Source of the DNA: Ricinus communis
Taxonomy: Eukaryota > Streptophyta > Magnoliopsida > Malpighiales > Euphorbiaceae
Assembly: GCF_019578655.1 (NCBI RefSeq)
Contig: NC_063263.1
Span: forward strand, 28,023,001 to 28,087,000
Length of the DNA stretch: 64,000 nt
Reading direction: 5' to 3'
Below are positions 1 to 12,142 of this stretch, one piece after another. The notes below the pieces were generated by a model, which was given only the letters and a program-made list of their open reading frames with translations, was not told the origin of the DNA and searched no databases. A program made the position numbers and the translations under genes. Each line of letters begins with the position of its first letter. Position 1 is the stretch's first letter.

Positions 1-555
1 AATTGTCAGAAAAAATTAAGTTTGAAGGTAAAAACAATAATTTTTATAAAATCAGAGACTAAACTCAAATTTCAAAACTTCCTCTATTGAGCCAATCGGT
101 TTGTTATAGAACCGATTGGATTTTGACTCTTCGACGTTGCTTTTCAGATGTTTTTACATCTAGATACAGATTCTAGAAGGTTTCCTTGAGGATAATCATT
201 GTTTTACCGATAATTACTCAAATTTTAAATACATAAATGAGATATTTATCGATATTTCCTAGAATGTATCCCTTTCTCTAAGGTTTCCTTTGAAACCCTA
301 CCTCTATAAATAGTAAAAGGTATTTAGGATAGGATGTAAGAATTGAAATTCAATCATAAGCAAATTCAAAAGAGAAGAAACACTGAGAAAGAAAGAAAAT
401 AAACAAAATCAAAAGAAAACATAAGAGATTGCACTGACTACTGTAGTTAATATTCAAAGATTCAAGCCACTTAAGAAAGAGTACTTTTGGAAAACCTTTT
501 TTAATTGACAAAAGATTTCACAAAGTCAGATCCACCTTTGGATTCTTACTTAGTT
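1..555 (+). repeat. Partial LTR of Tat/Ogre-like Ty3/gypsy family H
   Basis: This stretch resembles the interiors of the LTRs at 49161-50278 and 52259-54399. Its first bases correspond to roughly 49323 and 52423, followed by the same run through a 'gagccaatcgg' motif. A TATA box (TATAAATA, 305-312) matches the one at 52784-52791 in the right-hand LTR, so plus orientation and promoter content are inferred. The copy is open at the window edge and cut at 555 by element D. It is more diverged than the other two copies, so it may be a sister subfamily. Confidence 0.6.
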
Positions 556-1220
556 TGATGTGACCAAGGCCAAGAGTCTACATACTTCAAGAGCCCAAGA
601 TCCTTTAAACATCCAATAAGGACCAATCACAAGATCAAGGCCAAGAAGATGAAGAAAGCATTGTTGGGCTTATAAAGAATATTTGGGTTCAAGATAGTAC
701 AAGCCATGAGGAGTAAACTTTAAAATCAAGTCCAAGTCTTATTAGCTTGATCTAATACCATGGGGCTTGATTAAATCTAATTAGGCCTTAATTACTCAAA
801 TCAAGCTAATAAGAAACTAAGAAAGCAAGTTAGGCAATGAGGAATTAATGAGCAAGCCCATGCATGTGACCTCTTTAAGTGATTAGGGTTTCAACTTAAA
901 CTTGTTGACTAGTCAATAAGGGGGGTGGCACCTTCTATTTTTTTTGTTTAGGAAATTTCTTATATGCCTTATTTTTAGAAAGTAATAATTTACTCCTTAA
1001 ATGACTTATTTCCTTTTTTCTAGCTTAATTATATGAGACACATGCTTATTTAGCTATTTAGAAATTTATTTCTTATTTAGTTTAAGAAGTAATATATTAT
1101 AACCTAAGCGATTTTATTCCTTTTCTAGTGTCATTCTAGGATTGTAGGAGACCTATAAATACCTTATATTCAGCCACCTATGTCAATCAATCTTGTATGA
1201 ATTATTTTCTTATCATACAA
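556..1220 (+). repeat. 5' LTR of Ty3/gypsy element D
   Basis: The LTR starts TGATGTGACC, and the same start recurs at 21826 just after a purine tract, which pairs the two copies as 5' and 3' LTRs. A TATA box (TATAAATA) lies at 1154-1161. The right end is uncertain because gag-like coding begins by about 1227 without a recognisable primer binding site. A deletion has therefore removed the LTR end, the PBS and the gag N-terminus. The left LTR reaches about 665 bp, but only about 190 bp of the right copy remains. Confidence 0.7.
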
Positions 1221-1226
1221 GATTTT

Positions 1227-1953
1227 AAATTAGCCACCGTTGAGTTTACCAACTATACCTTGGTAACTAATAGACGAAGGAATAGAGAGCCCTTAATTGA
1301 GACATGGGAGGAGATGAAGCGAATCATGCAAAATAGGTTTGTTCCTTCATATGATTATAAATATTTGTACAATAAACTTCAAAGTCTTGTACAGGGCTCT
1401 AAATTTGTAGAAGAGTACTACCAAGCAATAGAGATGACGATGATTAGAGCTAATATTGAGGAGGACCGTGAGGCAACCATGGCAAGATTCCTGCATGGAC
1501 TAAACAAGAAAATTGCCGACTTAGTGGATCTACATCATTATGTCGACATGGAAGATATGTTACACATGGCGGTGAAGATTAAAAGGCAAGTGAAGTCTAA
1601 AAGCCCCAAGAATAATTTGTCTTCCACTACCTCTACATGGAAGTCGACTTGGAAGGGAGGAGACAAAAGCTTCAACAAATTCAAAGACTTCACCAAAGTT
1701 GATAAAGAAAGGGGGAATGTCAAAGGAAAAGAAAAAGAGAAGAGCGAGGATCCAACAACTAACTAAGTGTTTTAGATGCTTGGGATATGGGCACATAGCT
1801 TCAAATTGTCCAACCAAGCGTACAATGTACCTTAGGGGCAATGCTGAAGTTGTCAGCGAAAGTGAAGAAGATGAGATGCCCGAGCTAAAAGATGCAAGTG
1901 ATGATGAGACCTTGCAAGAGCTTGCATATGAAGAGATGTTAGTAGCACCTTGA
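1227..1953 (+). pseudogene. gag: Ty3/gypsy gag remnant (element D)
   Basis: Gag forms the virus-like particle and binds element RNA. The frame carries the retrotransposon-gag signature: TWEEMKRIMQNRFVPSYDY, a VEEYYQ block and a DREATMARFLHGLN block. It then shifts into a second frame at about 1700-1766, which holds a CCHC zinc knuckle (Cys-Phe-Arg-Cys ... His ... Cys, 1768-1809) and an acidic tail. The N-terminal third is missing, and a short deletion seems to have removed the usual tryptophan-containing segment near 1260. The frameshift and absent start make it non-functional. The family is secure, but the exact lineage within the chromovirus-like Ty3/gypsy group is not resolved. Confidence 0.85.
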
Positions 1954-2690
1954 GCCATGAACATGCAAGCCAAAGTAGAAGAGAAGGTGCAACGAGAAAA
2001 CATCTTCCACACTAGATACAAAGTGAAAGATAAGGTGTGCAGCATGATCATTAATGAAGGAAGTTGTACCAACATTGCAAGCACCTTATTAGTGGAGAAA
2101 CTTATGTTGCCTACTTTAAAGCATCCTTGACCATACACCTTACAATGATTGAATGATTATGGAGAAGTGAAGGTAAACAAACAAGTGAGAGTAGTGTTCA
2201 CCATAGGCAAGTATGAAGATGTGTTTTATGTGATATAGTGCTTATGCATGCAAGCCACATCCTTTTAGGGTGTCCTTGGCAATACAATAAGAATGTCATT
2301 CATAATGGATTTTCAAATATGTACTCTTTTGTTATGCATAATAAGCCTATTACCCTTATACCTTGAACCCCCAAGGAAGTATATGGAGATCAAAAAATGA
2401 TAAGAGAGAGAAAGAAAGTGCATCAAAAAGAAAATGCGCTTAATAAAAAAGAGAGTTGTGTGGAAAAGAATGAGAGGAGTGAGACACGAGCGGAAAAAGG
2501 AGAGAATGAGAGGATGCGCAATAGAAAGAAAGAGAGTGGTGCACATGCAAAAGGAGAGTTGAGTATGGATAATAAAGAGGCAAAATGAGCTTTTATGGAA
2601 AAAAAGAAGATGTGAAGAAAGCTTTACTTTTGAGGCAGCCTATATATGTACTTTTATACAAAGAGGCTTGCTTGAGCACTAACAAGCTTA
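1954..2690 (+). pseudogene. Degenerate protease/linker region of element D
   Basis: This is the expected position of the aspartic protease between gag and reverse transcriptase. Short peptide stretches look like the protease-RT linker ('HILLGCPWQYNK' at about 2258-2293), but frames change several times and stops are frequent. I do not see an intact catalytic triplet. A lysine/glutamate-rich open stretch at 2397-2588 probably corresponds to the charged linker before RT. It is assigned by position and by weak peptide likeness only. Confidence 0.5.
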
Positions 2691-3545
2691 ACCCTTCTTT
2701 GCCTAGCTCTTTTGTGTCTCTTTTGCAAGAATTTGAGGATGTCTTTCCGGACGAAGTCCCAAGTGGTTTACTGCCTATAAGAGGAATTAAGCACCAAATT
2801 GATTTCATACATGGCTCAACAATTCCAAATAGACCAGCCTATCGAAGTAATCTCGAGAAAACAAAGGAACTTCAAAGGCAAGATAAAGAGCTTTTGAGCA
2901 AAGGCTAGATTAGAGAAAGCAAGAGTCCATGTGTCGTACCTGTCCTACTTGTCCCTAAAAAGGATGGAACTTGGCATATGTGTGTTGACCATCTCATCAT
3001 TAACAAAATCACTGTAAAGTATCACCATCCTATTTCTAGATTAGATGACATGTTAGATGAGTTACATGGTTCTAGCATATTCTCTAAAGTTGGTTTAAAA
3101 AGTGGCTATCATCAAATTCGCATGAAAGAAGGCGACGAATGGAAAACCGCTTTTAAAACTAAACATGGTTTGTATAGTGATGCCATTTAGCTTAACTAAT
3201 GCACCTAGTACCTTCATGAGACTAATGAATCATGTTTTGCATGCTTTTATTGGTAAATTTGTGGTTGTCTATTTTGATGATATTCTTATTTATAGCAAGT
3301 CTTTAAATGAGCATTTGGAACATGTGTGCATGGTTTTGTATGTTTTACACCAGGAGTATTTGTATGCTAACCTTAAGAAGTGTAACTTTTGCATAGATAA
3401 ACTTGTTTTCTTAGATTTTATTATTAGTGCAAAAGGCATTGAGGTGGATGAAGAAAAGGTCAAGGCAATCAAGGAGTGGCCAATGCCTACAAGTATTGGT
3501 GATGTACGAAGTTTTCATGGATTATCTAGCTTCTAGAGATGATTC
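2690..3545 (+). pseudogene. pol: Ty3/gypsy reverse transcriptase remnant (element D)
   Basis: Reverse transcriptase copies element RNA to DNA. Visible blocks in order are the LLQEFEDVFPDEVPSGLLP lead-in, the IKHQIDFIHGSTIPNRPAY block, a '[19 protein letters not shown]' block, the [20 protein letters not shown] palm motif and the catalytic YFDD (3270-3281). Breaks include a stop near 2906-2908, a frameshift near 3170-3190 that loses the usual residues before MPF, and a further stop near 3534. Motif order fits plant Ty3/gypsy pol. The RNase H follows directly. Confidence 0.9.
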
Positions 3546-3965
3546 GTGAAGGACTTTAGTACCCTTGCCACACCCTTGACCGAAGTTATTAAGAAAAGTG
3601 TGGGATTCAAATGGGGCGAGGTGCAAGAACAAGAATTTAAGATGTTAAAGGAAAAGTCGATTTCTACTCCTTTACTTGTTCCTCATAATTTTTCTAATAC
3701 TTTTGAAATTGAATGTGATGCTTTAGGATTAGGAATTGGAGCCGTATTGATCCAAGAAGGGCGACCAATAGCCTACTTTAGTGAAAAGTTGAATGGAGTC
3801 GCATTGAAGTATCCTACCTATGACAAAGAGCTGTATGCATTGGTTAGGGCTTTGGAGACATGGCAACACTACTTTTGGCAAAATGAATTTGTGATTTATA
3901 TAGATTTATATGTCCTTAAAGCACTTGAAATGGCAAAACAAACTCAATAGATGCCATACAAAGTG
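3546..3965 (+). pseudogene. pol: RNase H remnant (element D)
   Basis: This is the Ty3/gypsy RNase H module, which degrades the RNA strand during reverse transcription. It contains the '[18 protein letters not shown]' core with the first catalytic Asp, '[12 protein letters not shown]', and the '[21 protein letters not shown]' helix. The second strand segment reads [10 protein letters not shown], where functional relatives carry the H-S/T-D type motif. The frame breaks near 3950, and coding continues in another frame into the integrase linker. Confidence 0.85.
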
Positions 3966-5214
3966 GAGAGAGTTCATAGAGTATTTTCCTTATGTAATCA
4001 AATACAAACAAGGGAAAGTCAATGTTATGGTCAATGCACTTTCAAGAAGGTACGCATTACTTGCTACTTTAGGTGCCAAGTTATTAGGGTTTGAGTACAT
4101 TAAAGGCTTATATGAAATTGATAATGACTTTGGCAAAGTGTATCAAGCATGCGAGGACATTGCTTTTGATAAGTTCTATAGGCATGAAGCCTACTTGTTT
4201 AAAGAGAATAAATTGTGTGTACCTACATGTTCTATGCATGAGTTACTTGTGCGTGATGCCCATGAGGGTGGTTTGATGGGTCATTTTGGCATTGCTAAGA
4301 TTTAAGTGTTTTACATGATCACTTTTATTAGCCTAACATGAAAAAGGATGTTGCTATAATTTGTGATAAGTGTATTGTGTGTAAACAAGCCAAGTCCAAG
4401 ACTAAACAACATGGTATATATGCCTTTACCCATGCCTAGTTCTCCTTAGATTAATATTTCCATGGACTTTGTGCTTGGATTACTTAGGACTAAGCATGGG
4501 CATGATTCTATTTTTATTGTTGTTGATAGGTTTTCTAAGATGTCATATTTCATTGCTTGTAGTAAAACTGATGATGTACAACATATTGCATGTTTGTTCT
4601 TTAAAGAGATTTTGCGCTTATATAGTATGCCAAAAACCACTGTTAGTGATATGGATGCCGAGTTTTTGAGCTACTTTTGGAAAACTTTATGGGATAAGTT
4701 GGGTACTAAACTTTTATTTTCTACTACTTGTAACGCCCAGACTGATGGCCAAATCAAAGTAGTTAATAAAACTTTGTCTCAATCACTTAGGATCATGATT
4801 AAGCGAAATTTGAAATCTTGGGAGGATTGCTTGCCGCACATTGAATTTTCATATAATCATAGTGTGCATTCTTCTACTAATTTATGTCCTTTTGAGATTG
4901 TTTATAGTTTTATTCCATTGAGTCCTCTAGATTTAATTCCTTTACCTTTGAGTGAGCAAGTGAATCTAGATGGCAAAAAGAAGGCAGAATTTGTGAAGGT
5001 GCAATATGAGAAAGTGCATGCAAACCTTAAAAGAAAGAATGAACAATATGTAAAATAAGCCAATAAAGGGTGAATGAAAGTAGTGTTTGAACCTGGCAAA
5101 TGGGTTTGGGTTCATATGCGCAAGGAGCATTTTCCAACCAAGAGACAATCCAAACTTTTTCCAAGAGGAGATGGATCATATCAAGTCCTTGAGCGCATCA
5201 ATGACAATGTCTAC
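3966..5214 (+). pseudogene. pol: Ty3/gypsy integrase, interrupted by element A (element D)
   Basis: Integrase inserts element DNA into the chromosome. The N-terminal zinc region is visible ([17 protein letters not shown], then a decayed Cys-Cys part up to about 4390). The core has the first Asp in [14 protein letters not shown] and the second in VSDMDAEF. At the position of the catalytic Glu the motif reads [10 protein letters not shown], with Lys replacing Glu. A stop lies at 4303-4305 and another near 5056. The gene is cut at 5214 by element A and resumes at 21701. The flanking pentamers TCTAC (5210-5214) and CCTAC (21701-21705) are a plausible target duplication. Confidence 0.9.
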
Positions 5215-5838
5215 TGAACGGGTTGTCGAAGTCCTTCAAAATAAATTACTGATTTTCCTAAATTAACTTGTAGAAATAGTGAAACCAGGTCGAATCCCAA
5301 GGGAACTAATGTGAATAGCTTCTGAGAGTTAAATAACAAAAATATGGGATTTTGAATGATTGAACTAAAATTATAAATAAACAAGAAAATGATAAAAGTT
5401 GAATATTAAAGTAAATAAAAATCAATCTTACCAAACTTCCAATTCAAGAGCGCAAATTCCATCTAATTGTAATTCTGATCATAGGCTTAAATATCAATTT
5501 TTCTATTCAAGTACTTAGCCTAATTATTCGGAAAAGTCGCAACAAGTGTAAATTCTCCTAATATAATTGACTCAAACCCAGCATCCAAATCAAAACTTAC
5601 CATTAATCAACTGTGCACGCCTTGTTGAAAATGACATTCTGCATATATTTTCACTCTTCCTCCAAGACTTGATGTTTGACAAGTGATGCTTTAAAACATG
5701 TCTTTATATTAAGTCCACTCAATCCTTGATATTTCACCACCTAGATCAGAACAAACACAATTTCCATAATTAAGCACAATATCCAATAAAAATATAAGGG
5801 AATTAAACATAATAAGTATAACTATTTATGATCCATTA
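5215..5838 (-). repeat. 3' LTR of element A (internally deleted)
   Basis: This pairs with the split LTR at 17635-21700. Both start TGAAC in plus orientation and end just before the PPT side in a near-identical run ending 'aactatttatgat' plus a few bases. At 624 bp it lacks the middle of the partner LTR: the sequence between about 18033 and 21465 of the right copy, excluding C1, is absent, including the TATA region. The element reads on the minus strand. Confidence 0.85.
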
Positions 5839-7669
5839 AATTCCTCCACACCTAATCCATGCTTGTCCTCAAGCATACCTCAACTCAACATACCAATTCT
5901 CCTCTCTACTTCCTTTTCATCTCTTTCAATATCCACAAATACCAGATAAGTTAAACATACATCAATGAGTTGAATCATAATGACAATCGAGAGAATAGCA
6001 CCCATAGGATAAATTTTGTAACAAAAAAAAAGTATCTCACTAATCCATCAAAATCAAGAACAACAAGACTTAACACCCTAACATGGTTTCACTAAATACT
6101 CTCAAAGTGTTTAGGGTGCATTTGCTCTCAGAATCAAAATATAGCATGTTATTACTATAAGCTTGCTAATGAATCAAGCCTCCACCGCTACACATGTATT
6201 AGATGCAAAAATCAAAGGGACTTCACAAGAGTTGTAATGGGGCTTAGGAAAGGGTATTGATAAAAGGAAAAATTAAAGTGTTATACAATCAAGACAAAAA
6301 GTTATTTACTTGCAGGATAACTATGCCACATAACCGCAAAACACACTGTAAAAACTTTGAAATTTATCCCCACATCTTATATTAGCACTAAAAACTTTGG
6401 AGAAATAACATGTAACAATTCAATTCAACATATTTGATAAACACTTCTCCAATTATCCTCTTTCATGAAAGGAATAAATATCAATCGTTTTCTTTTTAAC
6501 ATTTTCTTCTTTTTTTATTTTTTCCATCACTACTTTTTTTTTTACATTTTTCTGTTTCTTTTTATACTATGCAACACTTTTTCTCTTGTCTTGACAAGGG
6601 AAGAAAAATAGGGGTAACAAACGAAAGGTCTTGGGCTAAATAATATGTGTTAAAAATAAGAAAAAATGGAAAATAGGCTCAAAGTGGCTAACTAAAAGGA
6701 AAATCAACAAGGTAGGTTTTTTAAGAGTATAAGAATTGGTTAATCCTAATTGACCTTATCATATTAAAGCATCAATTCAAAAATGTGGTCTCAATATGCA
6801 TTCACAAGCAAGTGCTAGAATAAACATACTAAGTTTGATAACACTCAACAAAAATAATTAGAGCCAAATATAATTAACTGCTCTTAAGCTTAAAAGCTCA
6901 CTTGAATGTTCAAATTTGCATCAAACTTTGTGCATTTTTCAATCAATAAACCAATGAGATACCATCAAATAATTTTAGAGAAGTAGTAATCATGCTTATC
7001 CCTTTCATGCATTAAAACTCAAACAAAAAATGTATCCCTAACTTACATGTTTATTCTAGGTTATCAAGAAAAAAAAAACTCAAGGTTGCAAAAAAAACAA
7101 TTAGCACATATGAATTAAAGCACACCTAATTCTAGCATAAAAAAAACACAATTTTCAAAAAGAAAAGAAAATCATGTAATTAAAATATTCTTCCCCCACA
7201 CCTAAACTATAATTGTCCTCAATGTATCAAAAAGAAAATGGCTTACAAAAGAAATGAAAAGAAATATGAAACTCTTCTGATTTGCAACTCGGATTGAGTA
7301 GTGTGGTGATGGTAGGAAGGAGGTAGAACCCTGTAGTGCTTCATCAAGGCGTCCAAATTCTTATTGCTCAAAACAAAATCAGAAGGTGGTTTGAGATAAG
7401 ACGTGGTCACGACTTATCAAAAATGATCATCTGGAAAAAAATAATTTGGTTAATGCATCTCGGAGAGCTGTAAAAGTCGTGGTCATGCCTTATCAAAATT
7501 AATCTCCTGCCCAAAAATTGAACTTCTTCATTAAAAAAAAAAACTAAAAACAAAATAAACAAAGTAAAAAAAAATAATAAGTATAAATAAAAATAAAGAA
7601 AGCATTTGGGTTGCCTCCCAATAGCACAATTGTTTAACGCCGTTTTGCTTGATAGAATGATAAAATATT
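5839..7669 (-). other. 3' non-coding region of element A with two PPT-like motifs
   Basis: There is no convincing coding capacity in about 1.8 kb. A PPT-like motif abuts the LTR (cctccacacct, 5843-5853) with a nearby 'gcttgtcctcaagc' (5861-5874). A second copy of the same arrangement lies at 7190-7225 (cccccacacct, then 'ttgtcctcaa'). The sequence between them is shared with the corresponding regions of elements B and E, for example the word ATAAGCTTGC at 6157-6166. It is interpreted as the 3' untranslated region of an Athila-type element. Confidence 0.7.
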
Positions 7670-8920
7670 TTAGTCATCCAAATAAGTAGGATGATCCAAA
7701 GGAAAACTAATGAGACATGGAGCAATTTCACCCTCATGGAAGATCTTCAATCTATGACCATTCACTTTGAAAATTTTATCCGAATCCAAGCTTTTAATTT
7801 CCACTGGACCATAAAGAAACACATTAGTAACAACAAATGGGCCTGATCCATCGAGAATGAAACTTACCAGGCATAAGCTTCAATCAAGAATTATATAACA
7901 ACACTTTTTGACCAATCTCAAATTGTTTCCTACTAAGTATGTTATCATGAAATAACTTGGATTTCTCTTTGTAAATTCTCGAATTCTTATAAGCATCCAA
8001 TCGCAACTCCTCCAATTCTTACAATGCAGTAGCCTTGACATCCCAGCTTTGTCTATGTCCATATTGCACCGCCGAATTGCCCAATAGGCTTTATGCTCGA
8101 TTTCTACTGGTAAGTGACATGCTTTACCAAAAACTGATCGATAAGGGGACATTCCTATAGGAGTTTTGTAAGCAATGCGGTAAGCACAAAGAGCGTCGTC
8201 TAAACGAAGGCTCCAATCCTTTCTTCCTGGATTCATTGTTAGTCCTTTTGAGATGATGATAGGTAATGTTTCATCATCACCTAAATACACGTATTTTAGG
8301 CGATCCGGTAAAGCTTTTAGCTCCATTTTTTGTGCATGCACAATTGAAGGTAACATCTTGTTATTAGTATTAGAAATTTTAGCATTGGAATTTATTGGTT
8401 CAGATAATATTGCTGAAAATAATTCTTCTACACCAATCTCGTAATCAATTTCTTCTAAATTAGATTATACATCTAATTCTTGCTCATCATCAAAACTTCC
8501 TTTTGCAAATACATCATGTACAATTGAATCAATCATATCAATATAACAAAGAGAATGTACATCATTCGGATATTTCATTGCATCAAAAATATTAAATTTA
8601 ATAATCGCTCCATCAAACTCTACGGAGAGAGCACCCTCATCTACATCAATCTTTGTCTTAGCTGTTTTCATGAATGGTCGTCCTAACAAAATCAAAGCTG
8701 ATCTTGATGAGGAATTACCATCCATTTCCAAAATGTAAAAGTCAACAGGAAACATGAGCTCATTAACCTGCACCAAAACATCTTCAACAACTCCAAGGGG
8801 ATGAATATAAGAACGATTAGCTAATTGAATCATTACACCAGTCTTTTGCAAGTTATTTAGTTTCAACTCTTGATAGATAGAAAATGCATGAAATTAATAG
8901 AAGCTCCTAAATCTAACATG
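7670..8920 (-). pseudogene. pol: Element A pol remnant: protease joined in frame to integrase C-terminus
   Basis: Read on the minus strand, the first part (8920 to about 8237) is the aspartic protease. The active-site D-L-G-A-S lies at the insertion edge, followed by 'TGVMIQLANRSYIHPLGVVE', 'ILLGRPFMKTAKTKIDVD' and the linker '[17 protein letters not shown]'. At about 8236 the frame passes directly into a late integrase segment ('[13 protein letters not shown]'-type region, here [20 protein letters not shown], then [19 protein letters not shown]). It continues in other frames to a tail ending HPTYLDD and a stop at 7670-7672. Reverse transcriptase, RNase H and most of integrase are gone. The element cannot be autonomous. 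Confidence 0.85.
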
Positions 8921-10279
8921 TGATGGGCTACTGATGCAACCTACACCTAAGGCAATGAACCTATCGATGTGGCCTAGCACTAGTGAGTATCAAGGTCGTA
9001 TCCCTGGAGATCTGGTGAACCTAAAGTCACTACTGTTCGCTATGTTATCTAGTCTGAAATAAGGTGTGAGAAGTCTAAATTAATTAACTAATGATTATGA
9101 ATGCAAATAAAGGAACAAACAGCAACTGACAATCGAAAGACAACCGTAACAATAGAAGCGAACCCGAAGGGACCTAAGTGATGGAATTCTAAGGTTGATT
9201 TTATAAATTACCAATCGTGCTACCCGTGCCTAAATCCTGAATCGAACTCGGCTCCTTTCTTGAGCTCACCAAGTTCCCAAACCTGCACTAACCTAATGGA
9301 ATCTCTTCCTATCAGATTATTACAGATTAGCATTAAGCGTGATTTAGATCTATTAAGAGTTGTTAATTTTTAATCCGGCGAGTGAATTAACCTTATCTCT
9401 AAGTGTTAACTACCAGTTCTTACTATTCAATTTCCAGTTGTAACAAGCATTTTTTAATGTCAAGAAACAACCCAAAACATAATTAATTCAACGTCTCAAA
9501 TTAACTGAATCAAACTTTATTACTAAACAGTAAGAAGATTATAAGAATGGCAAATAAAAATCTAATAATTAAGCACAATCCATCAACAAAGGTGAACCCC
9601 AATGGGTTCGACAGCCCTAGCTACTCATAATGAAAGAAACAAATACAAAAGGAAATAAACAACAGAAAAGGAAATGGAATATGTAACCCCTCTTCTCTCG
9701 AATCGGAGTGGAAATGTCGCAAGCCAACTCTGAAACCAGCCTCAAATATGGATCTCGGATGTCTCGGTCAATCGTCTAGAACCTTCAATCCTTGCTTGAA
9801 TCTCCCAAATCAATCCTCTGAAATGATGTTGGTCTCCCAAAATGTCAAGAGCAGAGGTGTAGAAGTAAGGGGTGGCGCGCGTAGAGAAGTCCAAAAATTA
9901 GAAGCGGAACCCTGTCTCATTTTGCGTGCGCCTACTTAAAGGCAGAAGAGCCATAGCCCATGCCACAGCCTGTGCAACGGCCCGTGCAATGGGCAAGGGA
10001 GGCCATGCAAATATGCATGGCCATGCAACTGCCCGTGCAAGAGCCTCAAATTACACGCCAATCAAGGAATCGAATCCGACAAACATCTAATATGTGTAAA
10101 TCATCCACATAGCTTGGTTTCTGCCTATAAATCAATCAATTTCCTATCAAGGAGTCCGAGAACCTAAAAAGCTCAGAAACATACCAAAGTGCGATCAAAC
10201 AGGAATAAATATATGACTCAAATACATGAATAAACGACTGATGAACAGTCAATAAATATGCATAGAATCATCTACATCA
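8921..10279 (-). repeat. 3' LTR of Athila-like element B
   Basis: The LTR runs from TGATGGGC to ACATCA in plus orientation, 1359 bp. Its left end matches 14929 onward, next to the PBS of the 5' LTR. Its right end abuts a PPT (ctaccccacactt, 10282-10294). The U3 (right half, minus sense) has a GC-rich cluster of cATGGCC/GGCCcgtg-type palindromes at 9955-10040 beside a TATA-like cttTAAGTAgg motif on the minus strand (complement of 9931-9942). This copy keeps 470 bp that the 5' LTR lacks. Confidence 0.9.
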
Positions 10280-12142
10280 AACTACCCCACACTTAAGCGT
10301 TTGCTTGTCCTCAAGCAATCAACAACTCACTCCTCAAACAGATACCAAATAACTCAATCAAATACTTTGTAGAAGGTTAGCTCAGAACAAGTCTCAAAAT
10401 TCCATGACGAATTTCCTCAAAATCTCCAAATCACTAAATCCTTGAGAAAGAGAACAAAGTTAATAAAGCTGCTAAAATTAAAATGATAAAGTATCCAAAC
10501 TGAGAATTTGAGAACCATGCCTTACAGGATGTCACTCAAAACACACAAGCGTATATAGGTGAAAGAATATCGCCAAGCTCTCAACGCAAAAATACAAAAA
10601 AAGGTGCTTACCATAAGCTTGCTTATAGATCCAATCTCCACTACTGCGAAATAATCAATAAACATGATCAAAGGGTCTTGAGCCAGGTTGTAATGGGATT
10701 AAGGTAGGGTATGGAGAAATATGGAAAGTAAGCTAAAAGTTGCTGGAAATTATCCAGGTAATGCAAGAATATAGCCAAGGATCAAATGCTGTACCAAAAT
10801 TACACACTAAGTTACTCCAATAATAAGATGATGCTCAAAATGAACTAAAAGAAAATTATACATATATGTATTATTTTTATTTTTATTATTATTAATTTTT
10901 TTAATAATTTTTTTAACTACTCCTACAACAATAGATAACGCAGGATGAAGTAATACAATGCTCAATCAAAAGTAGTAAAATGATATGTCATTTGGATTGA
11001 AGGGAGCATCTACGAAAAATCTAGCATCTTAGTGAATATATGCAAATTGATCCAAAATGAAATGCAGCATAAACATACATAATTTTCAGCAACAATGGTA
11101 GAAAGAATGGTAGAATGAATAAAAGTGATAAAATGAGTGTCAAAGGTAAATTACAATGAAAGAAAAAGGCTAAGGCTCAAAATTGGTTCACTAAGGGAAA
11201 AACAGGGTTAGGCTTTTAGCCAAATTGTGTAATTCCTAAGTGCCCAAATCATCTCATGACTATCAAAAATTCATGTAATCTCAAAAGTCATCGTAAAGCA
11301 AGTTTTAGAAACAAAAGTTCTATACAATGCTCACTAATAAAAAATAAAAGGAGCATAAAAACCTCACCATTTGAGTGGATTAAAATTGCATGAATTCTCA
11401 AATCAAAGTTTAAACAATCAAACAATCAATAAGCATCAATATTGAAAGTGTTCTATATCCAAGATAAAGTAAAATGAAAAAAAATTAAGGAAAAACACCA
11501 GTTTTACCTGGCTTGATTGAAATTAAGAGATTCGTTCATTGCCTTCTTTCAACAAGATTCGATAAAAGCTATAAGGGTATCCATTCAAAAGAGAAAAATC
11601 ATCAACTACTTGATTAAAATAAAACTCAAGATAAGGACAGTAAGAATGAACATACTCAATCAATAAGGGAAATGAAAGCAAAATAAACACAGCGGAAACA
11701 AAATTGGTACCTGCACAAAATTAAGGTACCTACCCCACACTTGAGAGAAACACTATCCTTAGTGTGAAATAAGGTAGGCACTCCAAAAAAAGAGATAAAA
11801 TACGCACAAAGAAGCAAATTATGGGAGTCCACAAAAAAACTAGAAAACTAAAAGAAAAACAAGACAACAGAAAGAGATAAAAACTAGAAAGTCTACTGGA
11901 TACTGCCCTTGATGTGTGCTTTAACACTCTAAATATGTTAGTCCTCAAAATTACGTATGAGCATCGAGTAGGCTAACTCCTGTAAAACTCAAGAATAAAC
12001 ACATCCAAGCAACATCTAGTAAAAGGTTCAATAAAACAAAATCATCTCAAAATAAAACAAACTAAAATATCTAACTAAAAAAATAACTACATAAATAGAT
12101 TCAGGAATGCCTCCCGAAGGCGCTTCTTTTTGTTTGAGTCGT
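10280..12142 (-). other. 3' non-coding region of element B with duplicated PPT motif
   Basis: No open frame of substance is present. A PPT lies at 10282-10294 (ctaccccacactt) and an identical motif at 11730-11742. The 1.4 kb between them shares an ordered set of short words with elements A and E, including ATAAGCTTGC (10613-10622), a GGGTCTT/TTGTAATGGG pair (about 10672-10705) and a TAGGCTTTTAGCCAAATT block (11211-11228). Above the second motif, up to the end of the protease frame, nothing further is recognised. Confidence 0.75.

Noticed and set aside
1560..2138. Minus-strand open frame of 192 codons opposite the D gag
   Set aside because: It overlaps the recognisable plus-strand gag and zinc knuckle, and its own translation shows no domain.
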